Below, in pieces: positions 1 to 13,687 of a stretch of DNA of 64,000 bases (position 1 is its first letter; each line of letters starts with the position of its first letter). This DNA comes from Ptiloglossa arizonensis (taxonomy: Eukaryota; Arthropoda; Insecta; Hymenoptera; Colletidae), in contig NC_135051.1 in the NCBI RefSeq assembly GCF_051014685.1, positions 13,225,557 to 13,289,556 on the forward strand, in the 5' to 3' direction. Below the pieces are notes generated by a model. The model was not told where the DNA came from. It was given only the letters and a program-made list of their open reading frames with translations, and ran no database searches. A program made the translations under genes and the position numbers.

Positions 1-3000
1 ATCGCTATACGTCATCTATTCGACAGAGGCGATGACCACTGCGCAATGAACAATCGTATTAGAATTTAATGTTTGTATAGGGAGATTTCAATGTACGATA
101 TCGGAAGTTTTTTTATTAATGTATTGTAAACTATGAAACACAAAAATTTTATATTTTGAGCCTATTCTACATTTTCTCTCTCTTTGGAAAATTTTTTGAC
201 AATCGACAATTGGTGCTTTTTGGAAAAATATCCAAAAATAAAAATAAAACTGAAGCACACAAATACGTAAGGAGCGAGAACTGAAAATGCTGTTGGCAGA
301 ACCTAAACTTAATTATGTACACAGCATTACGCTTGGATAAGACTTCATGGGCAGAAGTGTTACGGATATTTTTAAATCGTTCCCATTTCTTTGACAGAAT
401 CGTATATATTCTTATATGGTATTCTTACTTCAAGAATAATGTAGTGAATTAGTACGAATTTGAACAAGTATACACCTATGTGGATTGAAATAAATGGAAT
501 ACAATTTCGTAGATATTTATTTCATTTGTTTGCAATATAATCTCGAATAACCTTGAAATCTTCTGACCTTTGTTATAAATATTTGTTGACATCGTTAATA
601 ATTTTGAGGACATTTGCTTACAGTTGATCAAAATGAGAAACTGAATATGATTGTATAATACTCGATAAAATTTCTCACTTTAAAAATCAAATTTTTTTAC
701 GATGTAAATTAAAATAATCTTCAGTTCACAATCGTGCTATCACTCTCGTTTTCGTTTGAAACGTTCAGCGAAAAATGTTAAAATTTGTATGTGAGGTAAC
801 AAATTTAATAAAATGTTTTAAGGATAGTGAAAAGTTACGTGTTAATACGTTCGGCACTTATTTATCTCAAAATTGTCAATGAAGTAGAACGTTGAAATTA
901 AAATTTTATTGCGTCCACTAGATAGACAACGTAACATTCTATATTTAGAAACAAATAAAACAGTTTTTTTGAAAACTGGATTTATATCCGGTATTTCGTT
1001 ATTCCAAAAAAGCGTTGTTTCTACATTCCCTTTGGCATTTATATTTTACGGCTGTATGCGTTTCATCTGCGATTCTTGGCACGCCAGTGGAAGCATAAAG
1101 AACAATTTCATTGTAGCTGGTTCAGTACGCGAAACGTATTGAATTTTGCATGGTTGTTTGAACCTGCCGATTGTTTTCAAAGATTAAAGTATACATTTCT
1201 AAACAAATGCACTCTCCGTTCTATATAAATAATTATTATTACATCAAATTAATCCTCCGCCGTAGCATTGTTAACACAAGCCCCACTGGTAATGAACCAC
1301 TCTATGTCACGAACATTTCATGAACCAAAATCGTTTAATTGGAACCAAACTTTGAAACAACTTCGATCGCTGTGTATATTTCCATTTAAAACTTTTCATT
1401 CTGTTGATCAGTAGACTACGTGGAAACAAGCAAAAATTATTCTTGCACGTATCGAAATTTAAACTTTCAAAAAGATTTTTTTACCAATTTCTATCGATTA
1501 AGGGTTATGCCTCATTTGTGAAAAGCATAACAAATTTGATTCTTTGTTTCTCATACGTCATAACTTTTTGGATCAAGAATTGTATAAACCATTGTTCATA
1601 TCATTTGACGTGTTATACTTTGTGTAACAAAATTAAAAAAGAATTTAAATCATTTAAAAAATAACAAAGTTTGAAGTTCTGTAATTTCGTGAGTAGTAAT
1701 CGAAGACACTATTTATGCAAATAGCACAAATGACTGGCCGTTTATTTGTATTCGGAACGTAATTATATAATGAATAATAAATAATAAATGTTGACCGTCT
1801 TGTCTACCATATGTTCAAAAAGTACAAATTATAATATATTCTAATTTCTTCCAAATTTTTAATATTACTTCTACTCAGGTTTATTAATTTGAAGAAATTA
1901 TTTTACCCAAAAGGATGCAGATTCAGTGTTAAAAACTTTTAAAATATAAATACGTGCGTAATGCCTATATACACGAACAATGTTTTTTATTATTTTCACA
2001 GAAACGTTCTATGACTAAAAATTACACAATTACGAAATTTTCAATATTTAACAGATTTTCAAAATATTAGAAATGCAGATACGGTTGTATGATTTGAAAT
2101 TGGAATAATTTATTGAAAATCAGAAGTTTTCAAATGTTTTTAAGTGCACCCAAAATTCCTTATTTGACACAAAAAACACAAAAGAAACTGAATTCCGGTC
2201 CCAAGACAACGACAATTCAAAAGTTGTAATGAAATTATATACATTTATATGTGAAAGTAATATCTTTGTTTAAACAAACACGACACTCCTATTCCAAGAT
2301 TTTCAATATGTTTCGACAAATTGCATAATTTGAGTCAATGTTATCGTTATTACTTGACTTGTTACTTAATTCTTAATTTTATATTAAACATCCTTCTGCC
2401 CCGCAAATTTTTAATTGGAATTTTACCTTATATTAAAAAATACTTATCAAAGAGATCTCGAAACCCTAGCATCGAAGCATTTAAATAAACTATAATATAA
2501 ACTGTACTTGTTATTTCCATATATCTAAAACTCTATACTTATAACAAGATAAACAACGTATTTATTTGAGCCAATATTATCATCCCTAAAAAGCTAGGAA
2601 AGAAGTTTTCGAAAGTTATAAATAAATCGTGCTCTGTAAATGGAGTTGTTTTAAGTATTCGAAAGTGTGCTCTCAGTAAACATCCTTCTCCTCTTTCCCC
2701 ACAAATTGTGGTACAAATTATGTTAAATTCAACCAACATAAAAATTCTGCATCCCTTTTACCTCAAAACAGAGATGGATATCGTCCAAATGGAAGAATTA
2801 TTTAAACGAAAAGTCCATCGTAGACGCTTTATCCTTGTACGTTACCCGAAAGGGCCACTAAATTCAAGTTATTTTTATTCGACGTGTAATATAAATTGTT
2901 TATGTTCTGTTCGATGCTTGAAATTCTTATTCGGATAAAAGTTTCGCCCGTCTCTGGTTCGAGACCCGCATATCTTCGCGTGCGTTGTCACAATTATTAT

Positions 3001-3347
3001 CCATTCGAGCGTTTCGCGAAACGTTTTCGCAGCGGCGTTTCTACGAAGAGTCGTTCATTACTCGTTGTTTTCCATTCCGCACGTTATTGGCTTAGATTAA
3101 TTTACTTTGCCCCGTGTTCACGGCACGGCGGCTAAACGTCAATAGCAATTCTGCTTTTGAAAAATTCGCCGTGCGACGAAATGTAATTTTACGATTACGC
3201 GATACGCGGCGTGCACGGTGAAATGAGCGAATAACGCTCCCGGCACGGCAATTCAGTCAGCGCAACGAGCGGCACGAGAATATATATGCATTCCGCGCTG
3301 TATGCAACGCGCCAGATAGTGAAGTCAGATAGAAAATGGAAACGTAC
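1..3347. other. elongase 3' intron or flank; no gene seen
   Basis: AT-rich DNA left of the last visible elongase exon, most simply its next intron. Short open frames at 909-1142, 1404-1664 and 2708-3135 resemble no family known to me. A somewhat GC-richer patch at 2940-3300 contains the palindrome CGTTTCGCGAAACG. A GGTTCGAGACC match at 2957 resembles a tRNA B box but has no A box or cloverleaf. Confidence 0.5.
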
Positions 3348-6300
3348 CATTTGTAATCCCGTAATGTATTGTTTCCAAGGTGCGATCCTCTTTTGCATTT
3401 CTGGGCCCAAACAGGCAAGGAGATAATAGGTGTACATAATCACGTGCACTATGCAGTTTAGCATAATCGCGAAAGTCCACATACCGCCTGCAAATAACAC
3501 CGTTCACATTTGAAGAGTTTCGTTGAAATTTATAGTCGAATGAAATGTTAAATCGTTTTCGCGACAGAACAAATATTCTTGGGGAAATAAACATACTTTT
3601 ACCGTTATTGATAAATTAGCATATACATTTCGTTCTTTTGTTTCAAAACAAGAGAAAATGATTTTTTATCGAAATAATATAATTAATACATAGAAGATGA
3701 AATTAGGGATGCTCCTTTAACCCATTTCCTTAAAAGTGTTTGTTTTATCATTTTTTTTATTAATTGTTTCGATTTTGCACGTCAAATATAAATCATAGTT
3801 CGTGAAATATTATAAAAAGTTTGCTACACAGGTATGTATTGATCTAGATTAACGAACACGTTCCATGTTTCGTACGAACACTAAAACCACGTGCTAGTTT
3901 AATGACATCAAACATAGCAGGAATCCCCCAAATGGGAACCATAGAAGAAAATGGGTTAACTAATAAACGGAGACTCATTAAGGAGTATTAATACTTGGCA
4001 GACTGGAATATAATTTTGGTATACGAACAATAGATTTTGGAGCCATTGCCAGAAAATATACGCGTATAAAAAATTACTTTATCCAATACACAAACTTTAC
4101 TTTAATTTATTGAATTGATACGTACTCATTATACGTCTTTATTTATACGTGATGACAAGATTGTCGAGAATTTCCCGAGATGCGTATAAAACGATAAAAA
4201 TATGTTGTTGGGTACATTCCAGTCCACAAAAGGCTAACATTAATAATAAAAATATTTCTGTCTCGTGTATGTTTCATGATTTTAATCCTTCACGGTCTTT
4301 TAGTACTATTTGTCTGATGCAATTGTTTTGTTTTTTCTTTTAATTTGAATATTTCATTAATAACTTATTAATTTTAAACGAAACGTTACACTGCTTATAC
4401 CTGGATCTATTTAGTTATAATCTTACTTATAAATACTTTAATTACTTCAATAAGTTCAGTTCTGAATAGAATTTTAGAACAATTTGCATATATATTGATA
4501 TAAATTGACCAAATTTTAATATTTCTGGATTAATTTTAGACATATCTTGTCTGACTTAAATTTGGAGACATTTTTTTCTTCTTGATGCTAAGATCGTTTA
4601 TTCAAACTTTATCTAATTTAAAACTAACCACCTAGCTGTAGCATTTGTCTTTTCAATTGAAGTGTAAAGGGTTAAAATGTTGAATTCTTTTAATGTTCAA
4701 TTACTCATTTCATTTTACTACTGCTATTCAAAGTCTTAGTTATTTAGACGTATAATGTGACTAGAATTAAAAATTTTATTGTCGAAAGATATGTGATTAA
4801 AACACATGTTTCTTCTGTAATTTCTAGGAAAAGATAAATAATAACGGTAGTATTTTTATTAATAAAAATTATTCTAAATGAAAGAATTATGGTATTTGTT
4901 GATAAAGAATGTTTACAAATAAAAATTAAGGAATTGACCTCTTCAGAAACGAATTATTTTTCTTGAAATACATCGAAATTCAAACAAATATTAGCGGTTA
5001 TTTTCAAGTTAACATATTGATAATAATTTGAAACTTAAACGTGCATCCTTTTATTTCCACATAAAAGTTTGGAGCATCTTTCGATCGTCGTAAAAATAAA
5101 CCCTTTTCAATACATATATATACCTATTTCATGAAAACTGTACTCTTTCATATAGGAATTACATTACTTAGAGAAATAACACTTGCATATCATGAATATT
5201 CTTCAAAAAAATACGAAAAGTTTAGTAACTACTCTTTCTCGAGGAAACAAGAGCTACTGAATTTAATTACTTTCCTAACTATATTTCTTCTGGCATTCAA
5301 ATATCTAGTTATTTTGATTGATACGATACTGTTTCATAAACAAGTGTCAGCACCCTTTTGTTATCAAGCAATAATTTACATCAACAAATTCGAAGAGAGA
5401 GAGAGAGATCGTTAAGAATTCATTGCAAATAAAAGTCTAAAATACTGACTAATATATATGAATTAAATAATAAAATTGATTGAATTATTCTGAATATTAT
5501 TGTACTGAATGATATTATAGATAAAGGGCGAACAATAATTTTTATTATACTTTCTAGAATCTTCATTATAACTCGTACATCGATGTCTCGACCTTACTTT
5601 TAACTCCTGATCAGGAAATTATATTTTATGAATTTTTCTATTTAATTTGCACAATTTATTTTGCAACATTTTTTATTACAATGTCCTAATGAACACGTCC
5701 CACAAAACATCGATGTACGAAATAATACGTAAGCATAATATTTTTAGTGAAACATTTGCGTATACGCGAAAAAGTTTACATTCATTTTAAAGATCGAAAA
5801 GTGTTCCAATCTTCAGAGGCAGTGTATATGCTGATGTTCCTGAAGAGGTTTAAGACAAGACGAATGAATTCAAGTAAGAAAAAAAGTAACTCCTAATGGT
5901 AACAATTTACATACCTGGAACAAATTTACACGCTATCCACGAAAGTAGAACGGTCGACGTATGATGATAAATGTGAAGGAAGGATGCTTGATTGTACTTC
6001 TTTCTCAGGATAAAGATAACGGTATCACTCAACTCGAAGATTTTCAACATTAAGAGCCTCCATATCCATCGAGCCATCTATCGAGAACAATACAATTCCT
6101 TGTATTATTAAGTTCTGTATTTTCTGGATTCATTTACTACTTACACGAAGAGATTCAGGATCGTACGAAACAGTGTGAGGCTCACACCCTAGGGAGAATT
6201 TCGTAGTGAAGCCCGACGTGAGCAACTGGAAATTCAAGAATGTATTAAATACTTTAAGCAGTAAGATGACAACAAATAAGAAAGCTGAAATTTTGTAACG

Positions 6301-9300
6301 TAATAACAGTGCAGTAGGAGTATCGGTGTCCCGAGTGATTAGATTTCTTTCGATCGTTGCTTTCGATTTACTTTTTTGTGTATAGCAATCCCTGCAATGT
6401 GATTGTTAATCGGATTCTCTTTCGATTAGATATCTAGGGAAGGTGACGTTTTTTATTCCGAAATCAATCATTTTTTATCTCAGACTAAGGTCGAACCTTC
6501 CACGTAGTGTTCACCAGAGACGAGAAGAACTTTTTATCTGTTATTTATTCGATTAAAATTCCTATTCGAATTACGAAATGAAATTATATTTCACATGGAA
6601 CGGATGAAAGCTTATCCAAATAATTGTTCGTACGAATAAAGAGTGCAAATCAAGCGTCGTGCAATGTTTTTATTCGTCGTCTATTACTCGAATCAAATTT
6701 TACCTATCTCTGCCGCTTAACGAGACGAATGAAATGTATTAACGCGAAGTGAGAAACGTTATGACACTAAAAGATCACGTGTCACTTCATACATTCCAAC
6801 TTCATAGTCCAACTTAATTTACAGTCAAATTTTAACGAAATTATAAAGAAGTACTGAGCTAAATATAAATTAATATCATTTCAGGAAACCGTAAACGAGC
6901 AAACGATTTCTTAATCCACGTTATTTTTGCCATAGACCGAACAAAAACAAAGATAACATACTCTAGGAATTATCTAATACTGGTGGTTATAAAATAAGGA
7001 TGAATAAAGTTCTAGGATGTACGTGTATTGAATGAGGTAGTAGTAGAAACAAAACATTAACAAAGCACACAATTAATAACTATGCTAACTACGTTGACTA
7101 CGCTATTCTTATTTTACGCGACTTTTTATTATTATGAAAAAATCGTTAAAAATAACGATTTTTCAATTTTAATTAATTAAAATAAACAACGTTTAAGAAT
7201 GTACGTTGTGTCACAAGTCTCAAGATCCCCGCCCCTGCACTAATAGTACACAAATTTTATTCAGTCATGCAGAATCTGTGAATAAAATTACTTATTCACA
7301 GATTACTGTACAACCAGCTGTTTTTACACGAAGTTTAAAAAATCAGAAAACTGAGAAAAACATGATCAGTTAATATACGTTAACAAATTTGTATCGACAG
7401 CTTTGGTAGCGATTTTCGATTTTGGTAACATTGATCACTCGTTTCATTCTCTCGCAATAAGATATAATATTTTAAAATAAATAAATATAATTTACAGTTG
7501 AATTTAGTCAACATTTCTACAATTAACAATTTTGTAACGTTGTAAGAAGCAAAATCTTCTTGTTCCGGCCAGTACAACATGGCTGTGAAATAATTCGAAT
7601 AAAACTAAAAATATTTGAATAAATATGTAATTCTGTAACACGAAGCATAGTAGGTTATTCAATAAGTTTCGTCGTTCGATAAAACTTATTGAACAGTACA
7701 GTGCTAGGTTGCTCAAGAAGTTTTATCGAACAACAAAACTTATTGACAGATGACGAAGTTTAAAAAATCAGAAAACTGAGAAAAACGTGATCAGTTAAAA
7801 TACGTCAACAAATTCATATTGACAGCTTTGGTAGCGATTTTCGATTTTGGTAACATTGATCACTTGTTTCATTCCCTCGCAATAAGGGAATTAGCCTGAA
7901 CAACCTATTACAGGGTGTTCGTCGACAGGTATCTATCTAAAATGTTAAAGAACGATTTTAAACCTGACAAAATTGCATTTGAGACTTTGCGTTCGAGATC
8001 TTAATTGCTGAAGATACACGTAAATGTCAGAAGTGAGGGACTACAGTACGCCAGCGCTCAGACATCAACTATCTCGCGACAAACCGAAGCTGAGCCATCT
8101 AGAAGAACCCATCTACATACCTCGTAGTGGACGTAATAATTTACGATGTCACGCGATACTGCTATAAAACCTACTACTATTTAGCCCTTTTATAAAATTT
8201 TTGAAAGAATTATAGCAGTATCGCGTGATGTCATAAGTCATTACTTCGAGTACGAGGTAAGTGAGTCCTCCTAGACTACTGTGACACTGCGTGCGCCGTG
8301 AGACAGCTGACGTACGCGAGCAAACAGTAGCACAAGTCTCTTGCTTCTGACACCCTTTATGTTCAACAATTAATAACTTCCAAACGAAGCCTCGATCGCG
8401 ATATCATTGTTCTTGATTTTCGTCCAACTTTGGCATGTGGAATCGCCCTTTAAAATTTCGAACACATGTTGCCAAGCATTCTATATATATCGGGTTGTTA
8501 GGAAAGTCATTTCGTTTTACAAAATGGAGAATATATAATTTAATAAAATGTTTATACACTCTAAAAAAATCGTGTTTCATTTTCATCAGAAAAAACGAAA
8601 TGACTTTCCGAATAACTTCATAGAAATGGTAAAAGAGCATCGCTTGGGTTACCCAACATCGAAAATTGCTTCTAACATTGATTTTTTTATTTAAATTGAC
8701 CAAAAGAATCTTTTAGACTATATAACGAGTAGTATATTTTGTTAACATCTTGTAGATTGTGGTCCTCATCGTGAGACAGTTTATACAGATTAGAAGTTTA
8801 GTGAAACTATAATTTGAATGAGAAGTATTCCTTTCGTATATGTCATTCAATTTCAAGCATTGCCTACAAACATAATCTCCTAATAATTAAGGATTAATTT
8901 TTCTAAGTAATTAAATTAGACTACTCCGTATTATAGACATGCGCAAAAGGAACTGTGTTTGTTTAACTCACCCCATAGAATACGGCTGCGCTTGCAATCG
9001 CCATAAAAATGTTATAAAAAATCATAACTTTATTCAAACTGTATGGCTTTCGATTCTTCATGTAGAGTGGACCGAGACGAAGTACGAACACCAAATAAAG
9101 GGATGTAATTCCTAACAATGGAACTTGACTGCCCATCAAGAACCAATCCGCTACCCTAGGATCTGAAAAATAACATGAAAAATGGATTATAAAAACGAAA
9201 TGTTTTATTCAAACAACTATCGATTCTTTTCATAATATTAAAGTTTGTCATTCCAGAAAATTGAAGATTCTAAAGCACTTTAATTATTTTTAAGTCAAAA

Positions 9301-9977
9301 ATAACTACGTGTTACAATTTTCCTTGCATCAACATTTTCTACTACACAATAAAATCTATCATTTAGTGTAACTATTCAGTCTACTCTACTGTACGTTGTA
9401 AATTTACCTTCACTATATTGGGTTCTTATCATAATAATAAGAAAAGAAATATAACAAATCACTACCAAAACTAGATTTTCTAACGCCATTATTACCTTTA
9501 TATTCCATAGATACTTCTTGTTAATTTTTAAGATTTTATTAGGAGGAACTACATTGAATCAATAATTACAACAGTGTGACACACGTGTTAATAAAAGAAC
9601 TACAGTTTTGTATAAAAAGTATAGTCTAAATGTTTTCCAATATTGTTACGAAAAGATTTAGAAACAACGAATAAGTAAAAGAACTTGAGCGGGATAAAAT
9701 TATGACTCTTGTAATAACAATACACTTCGTTATATGAAATGTAATAAGGACACTGTGCTATACAGAATGCAATAAAGATACACTTGATTATATGGAATGT
9801 AATAAAGACACTGTATTATAAGGAATGTAATAAAGATACACTTTATTATTATAGTAAAGGCAAATAAGGTAAATTATTAATGACACCAATTGTTTAAACA
9901 CATTATGAGACTAATAAAATTAAGTAACGAAGAATATATTAAGATAAATTTTAATACTGACCTGCTGCATCCTCCAT
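3348..9977 (-). CDS. ELO-family very-long-chain fatty acid elongase, 5' part (last exon off the window)
   Basis: Predicted ER-membrane 3-ketoacyl-CoA synthase, which adds two carbons from malonyl-CoA to long acyl-CoAs. Five coding exons on the minus strand join in frame: 9962-9977, 8972-9162, 6145-6225, 5915-6077 and 3348-3487, all with GT..AG junctions. They give 197 residues, starting MEDAADPRVADWF. Family signatures seen are KxxExxDT (KIFELSDT), the histidine box HIYHH, and HVIMYTYY. The reading stops at ITGLQM with a donor (ATG|GTACGT), so the TxxQ motif is cut and the C-terminal membrane segments and ER signal lie left of base 1; I found no matching exon in 1-3347. Usual family length is about 260-330 aa. 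The short first exon (five codons plus one base) is set by the only in-frame ATG. The closest type is the insect ELOVL1/7-like group; which acyl chain it elongates cannot be told. Confidence 0.93.
7328..7888. repeat. pair of about 135-bp direct repeats inside elongase intron 2
   Basis: 7328-7462 and 7753-7888 are near-identical, with only a handful of substitutions (both begin ACGAAGTTTAAAAAATCAG and end CTCGCAATAAG). Between them lies a mariner-type hairpin (7650-7746). A matching terminal motif GAACAACCTATTA follows the second copy at 7898-7910, so the right copy may have been captured inside a mariner-like element. No coding potential. Confidence 0.8.
7650..7746. mobile_element. mariner-type double-hairpin miniature element, copy 1
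   Basis: Contains GTTCG..AAAACTTATTGAAC hairpins of the same design as the copies at 44.79, 48.87 and 60.62 kb. It starts AGGTTATTCAATAAG and is truncated on the right. It is non-coding, and its repeated stem resembles the inverted terminal repeat of mariner elements. Confidence 0.6.
7911..8352. repeat. long imperfect foldback element in elongase intron 2
   Basis: The left arm (about 8025-8166) and right arm (about 8205-8355) are inverted copies. Examples are TGTCAGAAGTGAGGGA against the reverse of TCTTGCTTCTGACA, and a central block reading GATGTCACGCGATACTGC against GCAGTATCGCGTGATGTC, with a loop of about 40 bases. The outer ends also mirror each other (CAGGGTGTTCG and the reverse of GACACCCT). 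No ORF. It is probably a foldback or MITE-like transposable element; as intronic RNA it would form a long hairpin. Confidence 0.7.
8490..8620. mobile_element. 131-bp mariner-type MITE with TA target duplication
   Basis: Inverted ends of about 29 bp share the core GGAAAGTCATTTCGTTTT (left at 8500; right arm reverse complement near 8591-8610) and are flanked by TA on both sides (8488-8489 and 8621-8622). The interior is AT-rich and non-coding. TA flanks and the TIR style indicate the Tc1/mariner superfamily; this is a non-autonomous derivative. Confidence 0.7.
9721..9850. repeat. tandem repeat, unit of about 29-30 bp, 4-5 copies
   Basis: Units read ACACT...TATA..GAATGTAATAAAGAT and alternate in two flavours, giving a higher-order period near 59. 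It lies in elongase intron 1, between the first two coding exons. Confidence 0.75.
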
Positions 9978-11783
9978 GATGTAACGATACGTTTCCAGAA
10001 GTCCCACATTCTTCAAAGAGTGAAGATATCATCCGTAAAGGTTATGCGAATGTCACAACCAGGCGAAGAATTGCGACAATGTAGTGGACGATAGTAGAAA
10101 ATAACAGCGACAAAACATAAGACGACAATATATAAATAAGTTGAACATAAATGATTATAGTGCTCGTTTAATTATTTAAAATAAAAATTATATTGAGGTC
10201 TTCCAACTATACTTCCCTTTTTCCTTTATTGAAAAATAATACAATGTTACTTAAATCGTTAAAACTTTTTGCCTATTTTTTCAGGCGAAAAATATTGTTT
10301 ATAATGAAAAAGGGACACAATATAACAGTATTAATTAGCGCGAGAATAAGAATAATTACAAATTTGATATAGTCATGTAAAATATAAAATTTCTAATTAT
10401 TCTTATATTTGCTCTAACTAAAATAGTACATTACTGCATTATATCATTTTTTCAGTTATAAATAAATAAATAAAGTTTTTTTGTCTGAAAAATTACCTGA
10501 AAAATAGGTCACAAATATTAACAACTTAAGTATCATTATATTATTCGTGAACGAATAAAAATATGCTTGGAAGAACTTGATATATAATTTTTATACAAGA
10601 AAATTGTCAATAAAGAATTGAATAGAATTTACACCGTCACATGGAAATACTGGAAATTCAAATCACATTTAGGGGAAAAAATGACCCAATTCAATTCATT
10701 ATTACTATCAACAATTTGCTCTTCAATGATTTAAGTGATAGACACTTATATAAATAGATCTTTCGAGCGTCACAACAAAGATGAATCTTTTAAACGGTTA
10801 CATTTTTTATATATTGATGCACAGTATCAAAAACCAAAGATGTTATGGGATATATTGAGAAAAAAGTAAAAATGCATAGTTTAAAGAAGATAAAAATAAA
10901 TGTATACAAAAATAAAACATATATTACGTTAAAGTAGTGGAAAGAAACAAACAGAGTTTTCTTATAATGATTCTAGAGGCTTTACAACTCATGGTTTAAT
11001 TTCACTTTAAAGATTCGTAGAATCTAAGTACTTTTCGTTGCTTTTAGCGAAAAATTGCGACCAACTTACTAATTTGTTAAATTGCCCGTAAATGTATACT
11101 CAAGATATTGGATTGGGACTGATTTACTACTAACGCTTAAGAAACCAATAGAATGAATTCCATTCTAGAGCTTTACAAACGATAGAAATTTAATACCATA
11201 TGTTCAAGAAAATTCAAAGTTCGAAAAAAGCTAATTGTACGTTTGTTTTTAAACGTTGCATATAATTGTTCATAGAATTTACACTGTATAAAATATTAAA
11301 ACTCACTACTCCTCGAAAGAAAGAAAACATTAATAAACGTGAGTGGAAAAGATCATTATCCTCAACTTTTTCAAATAAGTCACAAAGAAATACAAACGCG
11401 AAGCAAAATTAACAAGAGACATGTCTAATATTTTCTATACATAAAAGTTCGTAACGTTCCACAATAAAAATTATTTTATAAATTCGAAACAAATCATTTT
11501 CAGCTCCGTATGTACATGTACTACTTTTAACGAATACTACGTACACTTAACGCTAGGTCCCAACTTACTTTTACACTCTGTATACGTTTATACGATTATT
11601 TCTACATACCGTGCAATTCAAATTTTCCTAGTTTCCAATTTCTTTTCACAAGTACGTTTCATAAGCAGTTTCGTGTAAATGCGCAAAGTGCAAGGAATTT
11701 TGAAAATTTTCAAAAGGGCTGGTCAATTCGCACTAAAACCGTGAAATCTCGTCAAGACGCACGAAGTAATGAAAAAGATGTAC

Positions 11784-11859
11784 CTGTGGCACGTGAATTG
11801 GGAGACCTTTCCCATCCTGGCCATCGAGTTTGCAGATATCGACTGACATTCGGGTTACT
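11784..11859 (-). promoter_or_regulatory. candidate 5' UTR exon and initiator of the elongase gene
   Basis: On the minus strand two insect initiator-like TCAGT motifs (around 11859 and 11844) precede a consensus donor (CACAG|GTACAT, exon end 11784). No coding potential is evident. It is the nearest plausible first exon upstream of the elongase ATG at 9977, but the acceptor just before that ATG was not pinned down, so the link is inference. Confidence 0.3.
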
Positions 11860-12766
11860 GAACGCTTCGAATGGTGACTATCGACGTTAACACCGTCTTT
11901 CGCGGCAGCAACCTACTGTCTAAGTTCATCTGCAGGGCAAGCACCCCTAGCAGTGACTCGGAGACAGGAACATGGCACACAAGCCCGATTCCCTGTAAAG
12001 GGTTTCTCGCACACCCTATCTTAATACAATAAAGAAACACGTTCAAAACCTGTACAGCGAAGCATATTATTTGCATATTTACCGATCGATTACATCTGAT
12101 CGTTATTCGAAATTTAATAGTCGTTAATCGCAGCTCGGACGCTGTGAACAATTATTTTTTTTAATACTTTGCGAGTAGAGACGAATCTAATGTAAAATTA
12201 ACACGAACGGTAACGATTTGATACAAATTTACGAAATATTTTATTCTCGAGAATATCGTTTGCTGTTGAACGAAGCGTCGATTTGTTAACAGTATGCAAT
12301 GAAACCTATTGGTTATTTTTTTATTCTTCTTATTTCGTATATTCGTAGAAAGTCATACTAGGAATAATTTCTATTCATATTTTACAGTCATTTTGTATAA
12401 ATATGAATTTTTGTTTGGGATACGTTCGAATAATGAGAAAAAATTTAATTTGAAATTAAAATAGAAAAATAACAATTTTATGGTATTGTTTTCAAGAATA
12501 TTATTTAAAGTTAAACGAAGCGTCGCTGTATTGACAAAAAGCAATGTAACTGTTTAATTATTTTTCTTATTTTTGAATACTCGTGGAAAACTCGTACTCC
12601 AGATTCTTAATATTTTCAAGTAATTTTAATTTTAGAACGAATGAAACTTTGATTGTCGTTTGGTGATCTGGTAGTTTGGTAACATAATGTTTTCTTGTGT
12701 AAATATTAACGTTTCTGTACTATAATTTGACAGAAATATCACACTTTCTCGGAACAAAATAATATA

Positions 12767-12992
12767 CAGGGTGTCCCAAAAGTTCCTGTACGTATATTTG
12801 GATCCAAGACACAATTAACAAATGGAAAAGAAATAGCATACGTTAAACCATTACTCGAGTTACGTTACCTCGAAATTTGTATTCGTGAAGTTTTTTCAAA
12901 ATAATTATGAAATCAATTTTTGTACAGTTTTTAAACATGCGTACAATTTATTGATTCTCACCAAACTACGCAGGTATTTCCGAGACACCGTG
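12767..12992. mobile_element. 226-bp MITE with TA target duplication
   Basis: The ends are CAGGGTGTCCCAAAAG on the left and the reverse complement of CACGGTGTCTCGGAAATACC on the right. TA dinucleotides flank it at 12765-12766 and 12993-12994. No ORF of interest. The superfamily is uncertain; TA flanks suggest Tc1/mariner. Confidence 0.6.
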
Positions 12993-13500
12993 TATTTATA
13001 TTTTAAGAACAAAATAACCATGAAATAAAATAACAATATTGCACGAAATCACACCTTCGTAATCGAGAATTTTTTTAAAATTGTACAAAGTTTTGTTGAC
13101 CTTGAGGGTGAGAAACAATAGGCAATATGTGTCACGGTTAAATGAGAGTGAATAATTATAACAACGCGTTAAATGAATTTAATTCTATTACATGATACAG
13201 TCCATTGAAAACAAAACGATGATGTGAGAGGGAGTAACATTGGCATGTTTATATAGCAGGCTTTCGGAACTCGTATTATGTTAACGGAAGTTCGGTATAG
13301 AAATTTATATGTAGGTTATTGTGAAACGGAATCTCATGACTTTTGACGATCGAAAACTCCACGCGATTACCATGATCGTTATCCCTGTTTTTATTATCAA
13401 TTATTCATACGGGCGTTCCGAATTGTTTGTCAGAATTGCACGTTCTATTCAATGGTAACAGTAATTAAATACTAAGCGTTTCATTAACACGGTTTATCGT

Positions 13501-13687
13501 GACTGAAATGCACATTCAAGAGAATGAAAACGCTCTTGGAACAAAAATCTATGGAAGTCGATCATGGTGTATTAAAAAATTAATAAAATTACGCGACTGA
13601 AATGCAAATTCAAGAGAATGAAAACGCTCTTGGAACAAAAATCTATGGAAGTCGATGATGGTGTATTAAGAAATTAATAAAATTACG
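13501..13687. repeat. 94-bp tandem duplication, two copies
   Basis: GACTGAAATGCACATTC at 13501 recurs at 13595, and the two units differ at only a few positions. Such low divergence suggests a recent duplication. Non-coding. Confidence 0.9.

Noticed and set aside
2950..2970. tRNA-like B box (GGTTCGAGACC)
   Set aside because: No A box at the right distance and no cloverleaf or acceptor stem.
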